Shown: positions 41,961 through 50,399, counted from the stretch's first letter. The stretch: 53,602 bases of DNA from Paludibacteraceae bacterium (GCA_017464025.1 JAFUEI010000025.1:1-53602); one strand, 5' to 3'. Translations and numbers: made by a program. Notes: generated from the sequence alone by a model not told the origin.

Positions 41961-42066
41961 TACTGATATTTGAGACGTACTGATATTTGAAAAGCGCTGA
42001 TATAAGCCCCCGCAATAGGAAATACTGCGGACTTCCGCAAATGGCAGGGGCTTATATCAGCGCTTT
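41961..42066 (+). terminator. Direct repeats and 20-bp stem-loop before rsmD
   Basis: TACTGATATTTGA occurs at 41961-41973 and 41978-41990. Then AAAGCGCTGATATAAGCCCC (41991-42010) pairs perfectly over 20 bp with 42047-42066. The 36-nt loop contains a second small hairpin (TGCGG-ACTT-CCGCA). T-rich DNA follows (CTGTTTTCTAATTTTTAA). It probably ends the upstream transcript. Confidence 0.7.
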
Positions 42067-42089
42067 CTGTTTTCTAATTTTTAATTTCC

Positions 42090-42620
42090 ATGCGTATCAT
42101 TTCCGGAAAATATCGCGGACGCCACATCACACCGCCAAAAAACATCACCGCACGTCCTACCACCGACTTTGCCAAAGAGAGTCTCTTCAACCTCCTGCAA
42201 AACCGCTTCGACTTCGAAGGACTCGAGGTGCTTGACCTCTTTGCCGGCACGGGTAGCATCAGTCTTGAGTGTGTATCCCGCGGAGCTCGCGAAGTCACCG
42301 CTGTTGAATTGGCACATGTGCAGCAAAACTTCATCATTCAGACCAGCAAACAACTGGGCATCACCAACCTGAATGTCTTTCGGGGCGATGTTTTCAAGTA
42401 TATCAACGCCTGCCGGTTGCGCTTCGACTTCATCTTTGCCGACCCGCCCTACGCTCTGCCAACACTTCCTACCCTGCCCGACCTTGTCTTTGACAAAGAC
42501 CTCCTCCGGCCCGAAGGATGGTTTGTATTGGAGCACTCCGCCGACAACGAATTCACCACACATCCCCGCTTCGTTGAGCACCGCCAATACGGCAGCGTCA
42601 ACTTTACATTTTTCCGATAA
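42090..42620 (+). CDS. rsmD: 16S rRNA (guanine-966-N2)-methyltransferase
   Basis: A 176-residue SAM-dependent methyltransferase. MRIISGKYRGRHI and RPTTDFAKESLFNLL are the family start, VLDLFAGTGSISLECVSRGA is the SAM motif, and FIFADPPYALP contains the catalytic DPPY. It modifies G966 of 16S rRNA during 30S assembly. It lies alone between two terminators; no coaD neighbour is present. Confidence 0.95.
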   Translation: MRIISGKYRGRHITPPKNITARPTTDFAKESLFNLLQNRFDFEGLEVLDLFAGTGSISLECVSRGAREVTAVELAHVQQNFIIQTSKQLGITNLNVFRGDVFKYINACRLRFDFIFADPPYALPTLPTLPDLVFDKDLLRPEGWFVLEHSADNEFTTHPRFVEHRQYGSVNFTFFR

Positions 42621-42630
42621 GCAGACCGTC

Positions 42631-42661
42631 GAGAGGTGGCATTGCCGCGTCTCACACCCGC
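42631..42661. repeat. Short dispersed repeat, copy 2
   Basis: GAGAGGTGGC (42631-42640) and GCCGCGTCTC (42644-42653) form an imperfect hairpin (8 of 10) with ATT between, followed by ACACCCGC. Related to copies at 38903 and 48520. Confidence 0.6.
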
Positions 42662-42674
42662 ATACTCATACTGC

Positions 42675-42727
42675 AAGGCACCCGTATATTTCCGTGTTTA
42701 GACAGAACTATACGGGTGCCTTCTCTT
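42675..42727 (+). terminator. Rho-independent terminator after rsmD
   Basis: AAGGCACCCGTATA (42675-42688) pairs perfectly over 14 bp with TATACGGGTGCCTT (42709-42722) and is followed by CTCTTTTTTATT. It sits between convergent rsmD and manA. Confidence 0.92.
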
Positions 42728-42765
42728 TTTTATTCTGCGGCCATTTCAGCCACTACAGCTATAAT

Positions 42766-43692
42766 CTACGGCACATACACCTCTAACAGACGTACTTCCT
42801 TCGTGCGGGGAGTAAGGAACACTTCGTCTATCGAAGCCGGCAGCAGCAGCGTCTCGCTCTCCGACAAGAGCACACTGCCCTCTTCCGTCTCCACCTCGGC
42901 CGCGCCACCAACGCACATATACACCACAAACGAATCCAATGGCGCATAGTCGCGGCCTATCTTGCGGTCAAAACATAGCAGATTGGTCGTAAAATGCTCG
43001 TTCTCTGCCAAATTGGCAGCGCCGTTCATCACCGGCCGGTAGTCCACTAATGCCTGCGTATGCCGCCGATAGTCCATCACCTCCATCGCCTGCTCTATAT
43101 GCAACTCGCGAGGCTTGCCATCGGCGCCTATACGGTCATAGTCATGCAGGCGATAGGTCAGGTCCGAAGTCTCCTGTATCTCTGCCACATACACGTTCTC
43201 CCGCAGAGCATGAACCAAGCCGTGAGGTATCAGCGCCACATCGCCGGGCGCCACCTCCACCTTGTTGAGTAGCGAGTTGAAGTTCTTCGTGCGCAACCGA
43301 TTGCTCAATATCTCACGGTCTATGTCTTCGGTCAGGCCGAGTATCAACTGCGCATGCGGTTTGCTGCGGATAACATACCACATCTCGTCTTTTCCTAAAC
43401 TGCCGTGACGCTCCAGTGCCACTTCATCGCCCGGATGCACCTGCACACTGAGATTGGCATTGGTCTCAATAAACTTGAAGAGTAGCGGGAACAAACCTCC
43501 GAAATGTTCGAACACATGGTCGCCCACCAACTCGCCCATATATACTTCCACCAGCTCGTTCAGGTCGTTGCCCGCCAAATAGCCGTTTTCCACCACGGAG
43601 ATACTGTCTCCGTAGGCCGACAACTGCCACGACTCATGCCCCCATATTTTGGGCTTCAGGATGGGTGTGAATTTTAGCGGATATAGATTCAT
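42766..43692 (-). CDS. manA: Mannose-6-phosphate isomerase, class I type
   Basis: A 308-residue cupin isomerase interconverting mannose-6-phosphate and fructose-6-phosphate. The zinc-site residues are in LSVQVHPGDEVA and GKDEMWYVI, with the later His in IPHGLVHALR; TSDLTYRLHDYDR is conserved. The start ATG at 43692 (MNLYPLKFTPILKPKIWG) is chosen because KPKIWG is the family N-terminus. It lies 17 bp after galE and supplies mannose for GDP-mannose-dependent glycans. Confidence 0.93.
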   Translation of the reverse strand: MNLYPLKFTPILKPKIWGHESWQLSAYGDSISVVENGYLAGNDLNELVEVYMGELVGDHVFEHFGGLFPLLFKFIETNANLSVQVHPGDEVALERHGSLGKDEMWYVIRSKPHAQLILGLTEDIDREILSNRLRTKNFNSLLNKVEVAPGDVALIPHGLVHALRENVYVAEIQETSDLTYRLHDYDRIGADGKPRELHIEQAMEVMDYRRHTQALVDYRPVMNGAANLAENEHFTTNLLCFDRKIGRDYAPLDSFVVYMCVGGAAEVETEEGSVLLSESETLLLPASIDEVFLTPRTKEVRLLEVYVP

Positions 43693-43709
43693 TTGTCTCT
43701 CGTCCGTTG

Positions 43710-44732
43710 TTATTTCTCCATCAGATGCTGCTGCCATTTCCAGGCCGAAGCCAATGTGTCTTCCACGGTCTCTACAGCCTTCCAGCCCAGCACGTTGTTC
43801 GCCTTGTCAGGATTGGCCCACACCTTCTCGATGTCGCCCTCACGGCGGCCCGTTATCTGGTAAGGAACATTCACACCCGTCACTTTCATGAATGTGTTCA
43901 GAAGTTCCAACACCGACAGCCCCCTGCCTGTTCCAAGGTTGAAGACCTCCACCTGCGTATCGGCTTTCCTATCAAGCATCCGTTTTACGGCCACCACGTG
44001 AGCCTTTGCCAAGTCAACCACGTTGATGTAGTCCCGTATGCACGAGCCGTCTGGTGTGTTGTAGTCGTTGCCGAATACCTTCAGCTCCTTGCGGATGCCG
44101 GCGGCCGTCTGCGTGATGAAGGGAAGCAGGTTCTGCGGCACACCGTTGGGAAGTTCGCCGATATAGGCCGTCGGGTGCGCTCCTATCGGGTTGAAATACC
44201 GCCGCAGAATTGCATGCAGTGTCTTGTCGGCATAGGCCGCGTCGCGGATGATTTCTTCGTTTATCTGCTTGGTGTTGCCGTAAGGTGAGAGTGCCGGCTT
44301 GATGGGAGCCTCCTCCGTTACGGGCAGAATATCGGGCTGCCCATATACCGTGCACGATGACGAGAACACGATATTCTCCACCTTGTGCGCCTTCATCAGC
44401 TCCAACAGCGTCAGCAGCGACCCGATGTTGTTGCGGTAATACTTCAGCGGTTGCTCCACCGACTCGCCCACTGCCTTGCTCGCCGCAAAATGAATCACGG
44501 CACAGATATCCGGATAGCGGACGAATACGCTCTCCATCGCCTCTTTGTCGTTGCAGTCGGTTTGCTCGAAAGGAGGACGCTTGCCAGTGATACGTTCAAT
44601 ACCGTCCAACACGTCAATGTTGGAGTTCGACAGGTTATCGACAATCACCACGTCGAAACCTGCATTCTGCAGCTCCACTACAGTATGGGAGCCTATATAA
44701 CCGGTGCCACCGGTAACCAATACACGAGACAT
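43710..44732 (-). CDS. galE: UDP-glucose 4-epimerase
   Basis: A 340-residue short-chain dehydrogenase/reductase interconverting UDP-glucose and UDP-galactose. The NAD motif GGTGYIGSHT, VIHFAASKAVGES, the catalytic Ser region SSSCTVYG and the Y-x3-K in SPYGNTKQ, then CIRDYINVVDLAKAH and FNLGTGRGLSVLE, are clear. Length equals the E. coli enzyme. Middle gene of the leftward nucleotide-sugar group with manA and a nucleotidyltransferase. Confidence 0.95.
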   Translation of the reverse strand: MSRVLVTGGTGYIGSHTVVELQNAGFDVVIVDNLSNSNIDVLDGIERITGKRPPFEQTDCNDKEAMESVFVRYPDICAVIHFAASKAVGESVEQPLKYYRNNIGSLLTLLELMKAHKVENIVFSSSCTVYGQPDILPVTEEAPIKPALSPYGNTKQINEEIIRDAAYADKTLHAILRRYFNPIGAHPTAYIGELPNGVPQNLLPFITQTAAGIRKELKVFGNDYNTPDGSCIRDYINVVDLAKAHVVAVKRMLDRKADTQVEVFNLGTGRGLSVLELLNTFMKVTGVNVPYQITGRREGDIEKVWANPDKANNVLGWKAVETVEDTLASAWKWQQHLMEK

Positions 44733-44786
44733 AGTAGCTAATTAAAAGTGAAAATGAGAAATTAAAAGTGCGGATGTCTCCTCTGC

Positions 44787-45689
44787 TTAAAACAGCTTCT
44801 CAGGATAAACACCCTTGCGAATCAGTTCGTTCAGTTTCATCACCACCTGCGGACGGTCCTGTGCGTACGTCACACCGAACCAGCGGGCCGGCGTGTCAAG
44901 CACACGGCAACGCACCACGCCGCGTTTGATGAGGTCGTTCACCACCGTCGGAATGTATATCTCTGCCTTCGGCTCTGTGCCGTGCTGACGCAGAAACTCC
45001 GCAAAAGCGCTCTCCGAATAGTCGAAATACTCAGGAGTGAAGCCCCACATATTCATGCTCACAGGCACATCAGGCTCCAACTCCACGTCGTTGCCGGCCT
45101 CGTCTTTGAAGACAATCTTGCCGCCCACCTCTTCTATGTTGGTCCGCTCCACCACATCCGTCAGGTAGCCTTCGCTATCCGTCTGGCAGATACCGCGGTT
45201 TACGCTTCCGTTTTCCGACAGCGTGTTGCCTACGCGATAGCCTGCCATACAATACTCGTTCTTCTTGCCTTCCACCGAGCACAGAAAATCGGCTAACACT
45301 TCAAACGATTCTTTGCCGTAGAAATCATCCGCATTAATCACGGCAAACGGCTCGTTTATCAGCCCTTTCGCCATCAGCAGGGCATGATTTGTGCCCCACG
45401 GTTTCGTGCGCTCGGCAGGTATGCTGAAGCCCGACGGCACCTTGTCTATCGACTGGAAGCACACATCGCACGGCACCTTGTCCGCATATTTCGAAAGCAC
45501 TACCTTCCGGAAGTCTTCCTCAAAATCCTTGCGGATAACGAAGACGATACGCCCGAAACCGGCACGCAGGGCATCAAACACCGAATAATCCATGATGGTC
45601 TCGCCATTGGGGCCGAGTCCGTCCAGTTGTTTCAATCCGCCATAGCGGCTTCCCATGCCGGCGGCAAGGATAAATAATGTAGGTTTCAT
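44787..45689 (-). CDS. Sugar nucleotidyltransferase
   Basis: A 300-residue GT-A fold nucleotidyltransferase. The signature LAAGMGSRYGGLKQLDGLGP is at the N-terminus, AVINADDFYG carries the metal Asp, and MNMWGFTPEYFD lies later. It should activate a sugar-1-phosphate with NTP, fitting next to galE and manA, but the sugar cannot be named. It is shorter than UDP-glucose pyrophosphorylases with hexapeptide tails and has none. The intergenic 44733-44786 carries AATTAAAAGTG twice. Confidence 0.88.
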   Translation of the reverse strand: MKPTLFILAAGMGSRYGGLKQLDGLGPNGETIMDYSVFDALRAGFGRIVFVIRKDFEEDFRKVVLSKYADKVPCDVCFQSIDKVPSGFSIPAERTKPWGTNHALLMAKGLINEPFAVINADDFYGKESFEVLADFLCSVEGKKNEYCMAGYRVGNTLSENGSVNRGICQTDSEGYLTDVVERTNIEEVGGKIVFKDEAGNDVELEPDVPVSMNMWGFTPEYFDYSESAFAEFLRQHGTEPKAEIYIPTVVNDLIKRGVVRCRVLDTPARWFGVTYAQDRPQVVMKLNELIRKGVYPEKLF

Positions 45690-45730
45690 AATCTGTAATA
45701 TGTTTTGTTATTAGTATCTTTATCAACGGG

Positions 45731-46924
45731 TCAGTCGGTCATCTGACGGGCGGCACCTTTGCCCTCCTGTTTCAGGTCGGGCACATAATTTTCCACCCAT
45801 TTCTCCTGCTCGTCATACACGTATGTCTTGCCGTGGAGACGGCGGTGAGGCAACCACGTGCCGTATATCTCCGAGCAGTTACCCGCCGTTGTAAACGAGC
45901 GTATGTTGCTCCTCCGCATGAAATCCATCAGGCGCGCAAACTCATCCTGTGCCAGCAGCGTCTGTATCTCCGTATAGCCCTCGTTGCTGTAGCCGCCGCG
46001 GATGTCGTACAGCGAGCAGCCACGCACCAAGTCCTTGATGATGTACTGACGCACCATCTCGTAGTCTTTCGTAATGATGCACACACGCTTCCGCTTGTTC
46101 AGACCTTCCGTGAAGTAATCTAACGTCACACCGTTAATCCACGAGCCTATCAGACCTATCACCACCATCCGGAAGTCGTTAATCAGGAAGGCCGTACAGC
46201 AGATGGCGAAACCTGCTATGGTCACCGACTTGCCGATGTCGAAGTTGAGGTATTTGTTTATTATCTTGGCCAATATGTCAAGTCCGCCTGTCGAAGCGTT
46301 GATGCGGAAGAGCAGACTCTGGCATACCGACAGCAGAAGTACGAAACATATCAGGTCAAACAGCACATCACCCGTCCCGAGTCCCGAACTCATCACCGAA
46401 TCCTTCACTTGCTCCAGCACATGCCCGTGCCGATCCAGCAGATACGCGTTTCCGTTTGCATCAGCCACATGCTGGCCGCTCTGAAGCGCCTGCAGCAGCG
46501 CCGGGTCGGCCGACTCTACAATGCGGTGCGTGAAGTTTGTTGACGGGCAGATGCGGTCCCAAAGCTGAATCATCGGGCCCAATATCAAAGCCGTATATAC
46601 CGTCTTCGCGCCAAACTCGTTGCCAATAAGCAGAAACGCCATCAGCAGAAGGAAGGCATTGATGACCGTCACAATCGCCGAGAAAGTATCTGCATCGCCA
46701 TGCACTATCGTATTGATGACGATACTCAGACCCGAGATAGAGCCTACTATCAGGTGACTCGGCATCAGGAAATAATACACGGAGGCCGCGCCTAAAAACA
46801 TGCCAAAAGTCATGATTACTAATTCCATCCAGAACCGTTTCGTGCGGATGGCCTGCCTGAAATCAAGGAAGATGCCCTTCCAATAAGCAGCGGTTACATA
46901 CTGCTTCAGATAGGAGTTTGACAT
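45731..46924 (-). CDS. YitT family membrane protein with DUF2179 domain
   Basis: A 397-residue protein. About six membrane helices in two YitT (DUF161) units cover residues 33-260, with GSISGLSIVINTI and the second copy NASTGGLDILAKIINKYLN; these two G-L/D repeats are typical. A periplasmic-like loop of about 60 residues (STNFTHRIVESADPALLQ onward) separates them. From about 275 a DUF2179 domain (RVCIITKDYEMVRQYIIKDL, GGYSNEGYTEIQTLL) is cytoplasmic. The function of the family is unknown; transport is suspected. Confidence 0.9.
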   Translation of the reverse strand: MSNSYLKQYVTAAYWKGIFLDFRQAIRTKRFWMELVIMTFGMFLGAASVYYFLMPSHLIVGSISGLSIVINTIVHGDADTFSAIVTVINAFLLLMAFLLIGNEFGAKTVYTALILGPMIQLWDRICPSTNFTHRIVESADPALLQALQSGQHVADANGNAYLLDRHGHVLEQVKDSVMSSGLGTGDVLFDLICFVLLLSVCQSLLFRINASTGGLDILAKIINKYLNFDIGKSVTIAGFAICCTAFLINDFRMVVIGLIGSWINGVTLDYFTEGLNKRKRVCIITKDYEMVRQYIIKDLVRGCSLYDIRGGYSNEGYTEIQTLLAQDEFARLMDFMRRSNIRSFTTAGNCSEIYGTWLPHRRLHGKTYVYDEQEKWVENYVPDLKQEGKGAARQMTD

Positions 46925-46982
46925 AAGTAATAGATTTATGATTATGTGTGTTTTCCGGTTGTCTCTCTTGTTTGTCCTATGT

Positions 46983-48257
46983 TCAAATCTTTTCCGGCTC
47001 GCCCGTCACCACGAAGCGGGCCGTCCTCCGCGTTGTCTGCGTCAGCAATATAGTATGAGTGGCGCGCACACGCTCCATTATCTCCGGCGTCGTGCCCCGC
47101 ACCGTCAGTAGCGACAACCCTTCGTTGAAGGTCACGCGGTAGTCGCGCTGCAACTCCGCTATAGCCGCCGGCACACGACGTGTGTTGTCCACACTCACCG
47201 ATATCGTCACCGCCGAACTCTGGATTAGCGCCACCTTCAGCCTGTGACGGCTGATTACCTCGAAGAGGCTGTTGAGACAGTCCTCCAATACAAAAGAGAA
47301 GTCCTTCGGGCGAAGCGTTAGCAGCACCTGATTCCGGCGCCAGATATACACCGGCACGTCTATCGGATGCTTTGTCTGCCCCGTAATCACCGAGCCGCTC
47401 TCCTCATATCCCTCAAAAGGCCTTACGTAGAGCGGAATCTGTTTGTTCTCCAACGGGCGGATGGTCTTCGGGTGAATCACCTGCGCCCCGCTGTAGGCCA
47501 GCTCCACCGCATCATAGTAGGTGAGCTGCTCTATCAGCGTCGTCTCGCTGAACAGCCTCGGGTCCGCATTCAGTATGCCCGGCACGTCTTTCCATATCGT
47601 CACACTCTCCGCATCCGTCAGGTTGGCCACCACCGCCGCCGTATAGTCACTTCCTTCACGGCCGAGTGTCGTGCGAAGGCCGTTAGCTGTTCCGCCCACA
47701 AAGCCCTGTGCAACATACACCTGCGACGGATTCTTTTCTATAAAACCCCTTATTAGCAGAGCAGAAGCCTCCATATCGACACGTCCTTCCCGGAAAGTGT
47801 CATCCGTGCGCAGCAACTCCGGCATCAGCATATAGCGGTTGCTTACGTTGTCGCGGTCTAAAGCATAAGAAACGATGCGTGTGGAGATGAGTTCGCCTGC
47901 AGAAACTATTTGGTCGTAGTATCGGTCGTAGTCGGCATAGCGGTCATGCCCGCGCACCAGCGCCACCACTTCTTGCAGCAACGCTTCCACCTTGTTCTGC
48001 AGTAGGATGTGACCGCAAGGATACAAGTCGTCTATCACCGCGTAATGTTCTTCCCGCACCTTGGAGAGTTCTGCCAAAGCGCTGTTCACATCGCCGCGGA
48101 AAGCCGCATCGGTCACACGCTCGAGCGCGTTGGTTGTCTTACCCATGGCCGATACCACTACTATCAACCTGCCCGGCTCGCGTCTGACAATATCCACCAG
48201 ATTGCGTATGCCTGCGGCATTACGCACCGATGCGCCTCCAAACTTGTAAACCTTCAT
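46983..48257 (-). CDS. lysC: Aspartate kinase
   Basis: A 424-residue monofunctional aspartokinase, first step of lysine, threonine and methionine synthesis. MKVYKFGGASV (Ala replacing the usual Thr of KFGGTS), VVVSAMGKTTNAL, TTLGREGSDYTAAVVAN and IWKDVPGILNADPRL are diagnostic; two ACT domains follow from about residue 300. The ATG at 48257 gives the family N-terminus. The leader holds a hairpin (48299-48324, CTCATC-GG/CC-GATGAG with a bulge) but no recognisable lysine riboswitch. Confidence 0.95.
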   Translation of the reverse strand: MKVYKFGGASVRNAAGIRNLVDIVRREPGRLIVVVSAMGKTTNALERVTDAAFRGDVNSALAELSKVREEHYAVIDDLYPCGHILLQNKVEALLQEVVALVRGHDRYADYDRYYDQIVSAGELISTRIVSYALDRDNVSNRYMLMPELLRTDDTFREGRVDMEASALLIRGFIEKNPSQVYVAQGFVGGTANGLRTTLGREGSDYTAAVVANLTDAESVTIWKDVPGILNADPRLFSETTLIEQLTYYDAVELAYSGAQVIHPKTIRPLENKQIPLYVRPFEGYEESGSVITGQTKHPIDVPVYIWRRNQVLLTLRPKDFSFVLEDCLNSLFEVISRHRLKVALIQSSAVTISVSVDNTRRVPAAIAELQRDYRVTFNEGLSLLTVRGTTPEIMERVRATHTILLTQTTRRTARFVVTGEPEKI

Positions 48258-48352
48258 ACAGGCTGCCTGTTGCGGTTTCCCGATAGCCCCCATACGCCCT
48301 CATCTGGCCTGATAATCCGATGAGTTCTGACAGGTTGGTCCTTCTAAAACAC

Positions 48353-48374
48353 GAGACGAGAAATAACTCGTCTC
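48353..48374 (-). terminator. Terminator of tRNA-Tyr
   Basis: On the minus strand GAGACGAG pairs over 8 bp with CTCGTCTC around TTATTT, followed by GTGTTTTAG, starting 11 nt after the tRNA 3' end. Confidence 0.75.
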
Positions 48375-48384
48375 TATGTTGATG

Positions 48385-48467
48385 TGGGTAGTGATGGATT
48401 CGAACCACCGAAGCGATGACGCAGCAGATTTACAGTCTGCCCCATTTGGCCACTCTGGAAACTACCC
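48385..48467 (-). tRNA. tRNA-Tyr (anticodon GTA)
   Basis: An 83-nt class II tRNA. The acceptor stem pairs GGGTAGT (48467-48461) with ACTACCC, discriminator A at 48385. The anticodon arm GCAGA-CTGTAAA-TCTGC places GTA at 48433-48431, decoding UAC/UAU. The T arm contains GGTTCGAATCC, and the long variable arm (TGCGTCATCGCTTC region) is typical of bacterial tRNA-Tyr. CCA is not encoded. A consensus promoter lies 11 bp upstream and a terminator hairpin downstream, so it is a single-gene unit. Confidence 0.97.
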
Positions 48468-48477
48468 GAAACGGTTG

Positions 48478-48509
48478 CAAAGATACAGCTTTTTTCTCAA
48501 TCCGCCAAA
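48478..48509 (-). promoter_or_regulatory. Promoter of tRNA-Tyr
   Basis: On the minus strand TTTG (48509-48506), a 20-bp spacer and TATCTTTG (48485-48478), 11 bp before the mature 5' end. Confidence 0.88.
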
Positions 48510-48519
48510 CCTTTCTGCA

Positions 48520-48550
48520 GAGACGGGCCATCGGCGCGTCTCACATCCGC
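48520..48550. repeat. Short dispersed repeat, copy 3
   Basis: GAGACGGGCC (48520-48529) and GGCGCGTCTC (48533-48542) form a hairpin with 9 of 10 pairs and ATC between, followed by ACATCCGC. It shares 17 of 18 bases with the copy at 38903-38920. Confidence 0.65.
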
Positions 48551-48555
48551 ACAGC

Positions 48556-49158
48556 CTAACCCTTCTCCGACACTAAATACCGGTTGTGCTCTGCTGTGAG
48601 GTTTGCCATCCGGATTGCCGTATATGCACCCTCCACGCCTTTGTTGCCCAACCGCCCGCCGGCTCGGTCAAGAGCCTGCTGCCGGTCAAGCGTAGTCAGC
48701 ACCGAGAACACCACCGGCACATGCCCCGCCGCATTCAGTTGCGTCACCCCGGCGGTCACGCTCTGGCACACATAGTCGAAATGCGGCGTATCACCCTTGA
48801 TGACACAACCTATCACAATGATGGCATCAAACTCCTCCCGCGGGGTCAGATTGCTACACACCCCGTGTTCTATCGTGGTAGAGACAATATCGCTGCTGGA
48901 ATACAAACCACTGAAGCGGTCCACATAGCGCGCTGCCGCGTATGTCAGCTCCACGGCACCGGGCACGTGGGTTATCTCGATGTTACCGGCAGGCACTCCC
49001 GCCTTAAGCAGCGTATCCACCGCACCCTCCATCCTCGGATAGGTGATGTCGCTGTTCCAGTCGGCCACGATGATGGCATACGACTGCCCCCGCAGCGTCT
49101 CTGCATCGGGCAGTTGCTGCGGGTCGAAGTCGGATAGGTTATGCAGACGCGTAGCCAT
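48556..49158 (-). CDS. ribH: 6,7-dimethyl-8-ribityllumazine synthase
   Basis: A 200-residue enzyme of riboflavin synthesis, condensing 5-amino-6-ribitylaminouracil with dihydroxybutanone phosphate. ADWNSDIT, VPGAVELTYAA, IVIGCVIKGDTPHFDYV (catalytic His126) and GNKGVEGAYTA are conserved. It is longer than usual (about 155-165): an insertion of about 25-28 residues (82-109, RFSGLYSSSDIV onward) sits between the VPG helix and the VIGC strand. The ATG at 49158 shares a base with the stop codon of the upstream TPR gene. Confidence 0.94.
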   Translation of the reverse strand: MATRLHNLSDFDPQQLPDAETLRGQSYAIIVADWNSDITYPRMEGAVDTLLKAGVPAGNIEITHVPGAVELTYAAARYVDRFSGLYSSSDIVSTTIEHGVCSNLTPREEFDAIIVIGCVIKGDTPHFDYVCQSVTAGVTQLNAAGHVPVVFSVLTTLDRQQALDRAGGRLGNKGVEGAYTAIRMANLTAEHNRYLVSEKG

Positions 49159-49826
49159 TATTCGGCAGACAGAATATATTTGTCGATATCCTGCGCCTCT
49201 TGGCTCTGCGGATATTTCTCTTTGATGGTCTCGTAGGCCTTGCGTGCAGCCTTCGTGTCGCCCATTGCGGTGTAGGCGATGCCCGCTTTCTTCAGAGCTA
49301 TCGGAGCTATCACGGCATTGTCGGCCTTGCCGGCTTTCATGAAGCACGATGCGGCTTTCTGCGTCTCCCCCATTTCGGCGTATGCATCGCCTTTCTTCAT
49401 CATCACGGCCGGAGCAATGTTCAGGTCGTCAGCATTGTATTTGCCAAGATAGTGAACGGCCTCTTCGTAATTGCCGAGGTTGTAGTGGCAGATGCCCGCA
49501 TAAACGGCGGCCAGCTTGCCGCTCTTCGTGATGCCGTAGGTGTCTGCTATCTCCTCGAAGCCCATGAACTGGTCGTCCATTCCGTTGAGGGCGGCCTCAT
49601 AGTTGTCGTTAGCGAAATAAACGACAGCCTTGCCTACGGCATCGGCAGCCTCCTGATTCTTCGGAGTGAGATAGTAGTTGTTGAACGCCATGACCGCCAC
49701 GATGACGGCCAGAATGCCGCACAGGCACCACATGAGCAGATTCTGATTCTTGATAATCCACTGACCCGATGCGGAGATAGCCTCCTGCAGCTCGGTGTTC
49801 TCTTCGGTGTTGACTTGTTTTGCCAT
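49158..49826 (-). CDS. Membrane-anchored tetratricopeptide protein
   Basis: A 222-residue protein. A cytoplasmic N-terminal part (about 25 residues) leads to one helix (NLLMWCLCGILAVIVAVMAF, residues 29-48) and a C-terminal TPR domain (AAVYAGICHYNLGNYEEAVHYL; then KKAGIAYTAMGDTKAARKAY). The layout is like YfgM, an ancillary SecYEG/periplasmic chaperone factor. It is paired with ribH as in many Bacteroidales. Upstream TATCTTTG at 49882-49889 may drive both. Confidence 0.88.
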   Translation of the reverse strand: MAKQVNTEENTELQEAISASGQWIIKNQNLLMWCLCGILAVIVAVMAFNNYYLTPKNQEAADAVGKAVVYFANDNYEAALNGMDDQFMGFEEIADTYGITKSGKLAAVYAGICHYNLGNYEEAVHYLGKYNADDLNIAPAVMMKKGDAYAEMGETQKAASCFMKAGKADNAVIAPIALKKAGIAYTAMGDTKAARKAYETIKEKYPQSQEAQDIDKYILSAE

Positions 49827-49881
49827 ATTTGTATGAGTATTTAAATATTATTATTCTATTGCCACTCGCTCAAATAGCGTG

Positions 49882-49889
49882 CAAAGATA
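49882..49889 (-). promoter_or_regulatory. -7 element of the TPR-ribH operon
   Basis: TATCTTTG on the minus strand, about 55 nt before the ATG. The expected -33 position reads TTTC (49913-49910), a one-base mismatch. Confidence 0.6.
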
Positions 49890-49981
49890 CTACATTATTT
49901 TCAAACGGGGAAATGTTTGCCGTATTTTTTGCAAAATAGTTGCATAAATCCCGCAACATGCCCCTAAGAGCCCGCCCGATA

Positions 49982-50012
49982 TTGCCCGTCTCACAAAATC
50001 GGCGTATCTTTG
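49982..50012 (+). promoter_or_regulatory. Orphan promoter
   Basis: TTG at 49982-49984, a 20-bp spacer and TATCTTTG at 50005-50012, as good as the promoters of known genes here, but no convincing protein gene follows on this strand. Confidence 0.7.
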
Positions 50013-50015
50013 CAG

Positions 50016-50100
50016 TAACAAAACAGCCGGAGTGCTGCACTAACAAAACAGCATAGGGGCTGCATTGTCAGAGACCGGAAAACTCAACACACATTTTTTT
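50016..50100 (+). ncRNA. Candidate small RNA with tandem hairpins
   Basis: The predicted transcript start coincides with two adjacent 25-bp copies (50016-50040, 50041-50065), each containing TAACAAAACAGC and ending in GCTGCA; each can fold CAGC-N6-GCTG. A further segment CGGAAAA (50076-50083) can pair with TTTTCCG near 50097-50103 across a T run. No protein is recognised. This could be a small RNA or the remnant of a lost gene's leader. Confidence 0.35.
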
Positions 50101-50399
50101 CCGAGGCTCTATGCCGGACAATGGCGTGCTGCTATCCGCAACGGATCGGGCAGATTACAAAGTCCGCACATATCCTCAAATCCTATATTACAGGAGTTTT
50201 CTCGAGCAAGCACAATGCAGTCCTTTTTTTGTGCCCGGCCCATCCGCATATCTCGCTCCAACCTGCATGTCGGATTGAGCAAAATTGGTAAACTTCGGGA
50301 AGATTCTTCACACGGGCTTCCCATTACCAACACCCTATCTTCTCCTCATGCCGATTCCGGCTAAGTGACTGAAAATGAATAGAAAGAAAATTTACCAAT
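50101..50399. other. Intergenic DNA without a recognised gene
   Basis: Short frames exist on both strands (for example about 99 codons from a TTG at 50065 and 74 codons on the minus strand ending at 50109), but they lack a plausible start context and any recognised family. No clear repeat or RNA was seen here. It may be remnant sequence beside the surface-protein gene. Confidence 0.5.

Noticed and set aside
48258-48384. Lysine riboswitch upstream of lysC
   Set aside because: The space between lysC and tRNA-Tyr is about 127 bp, partly filled by the tRNA terminator, and lacks the conserved multi-helix core.
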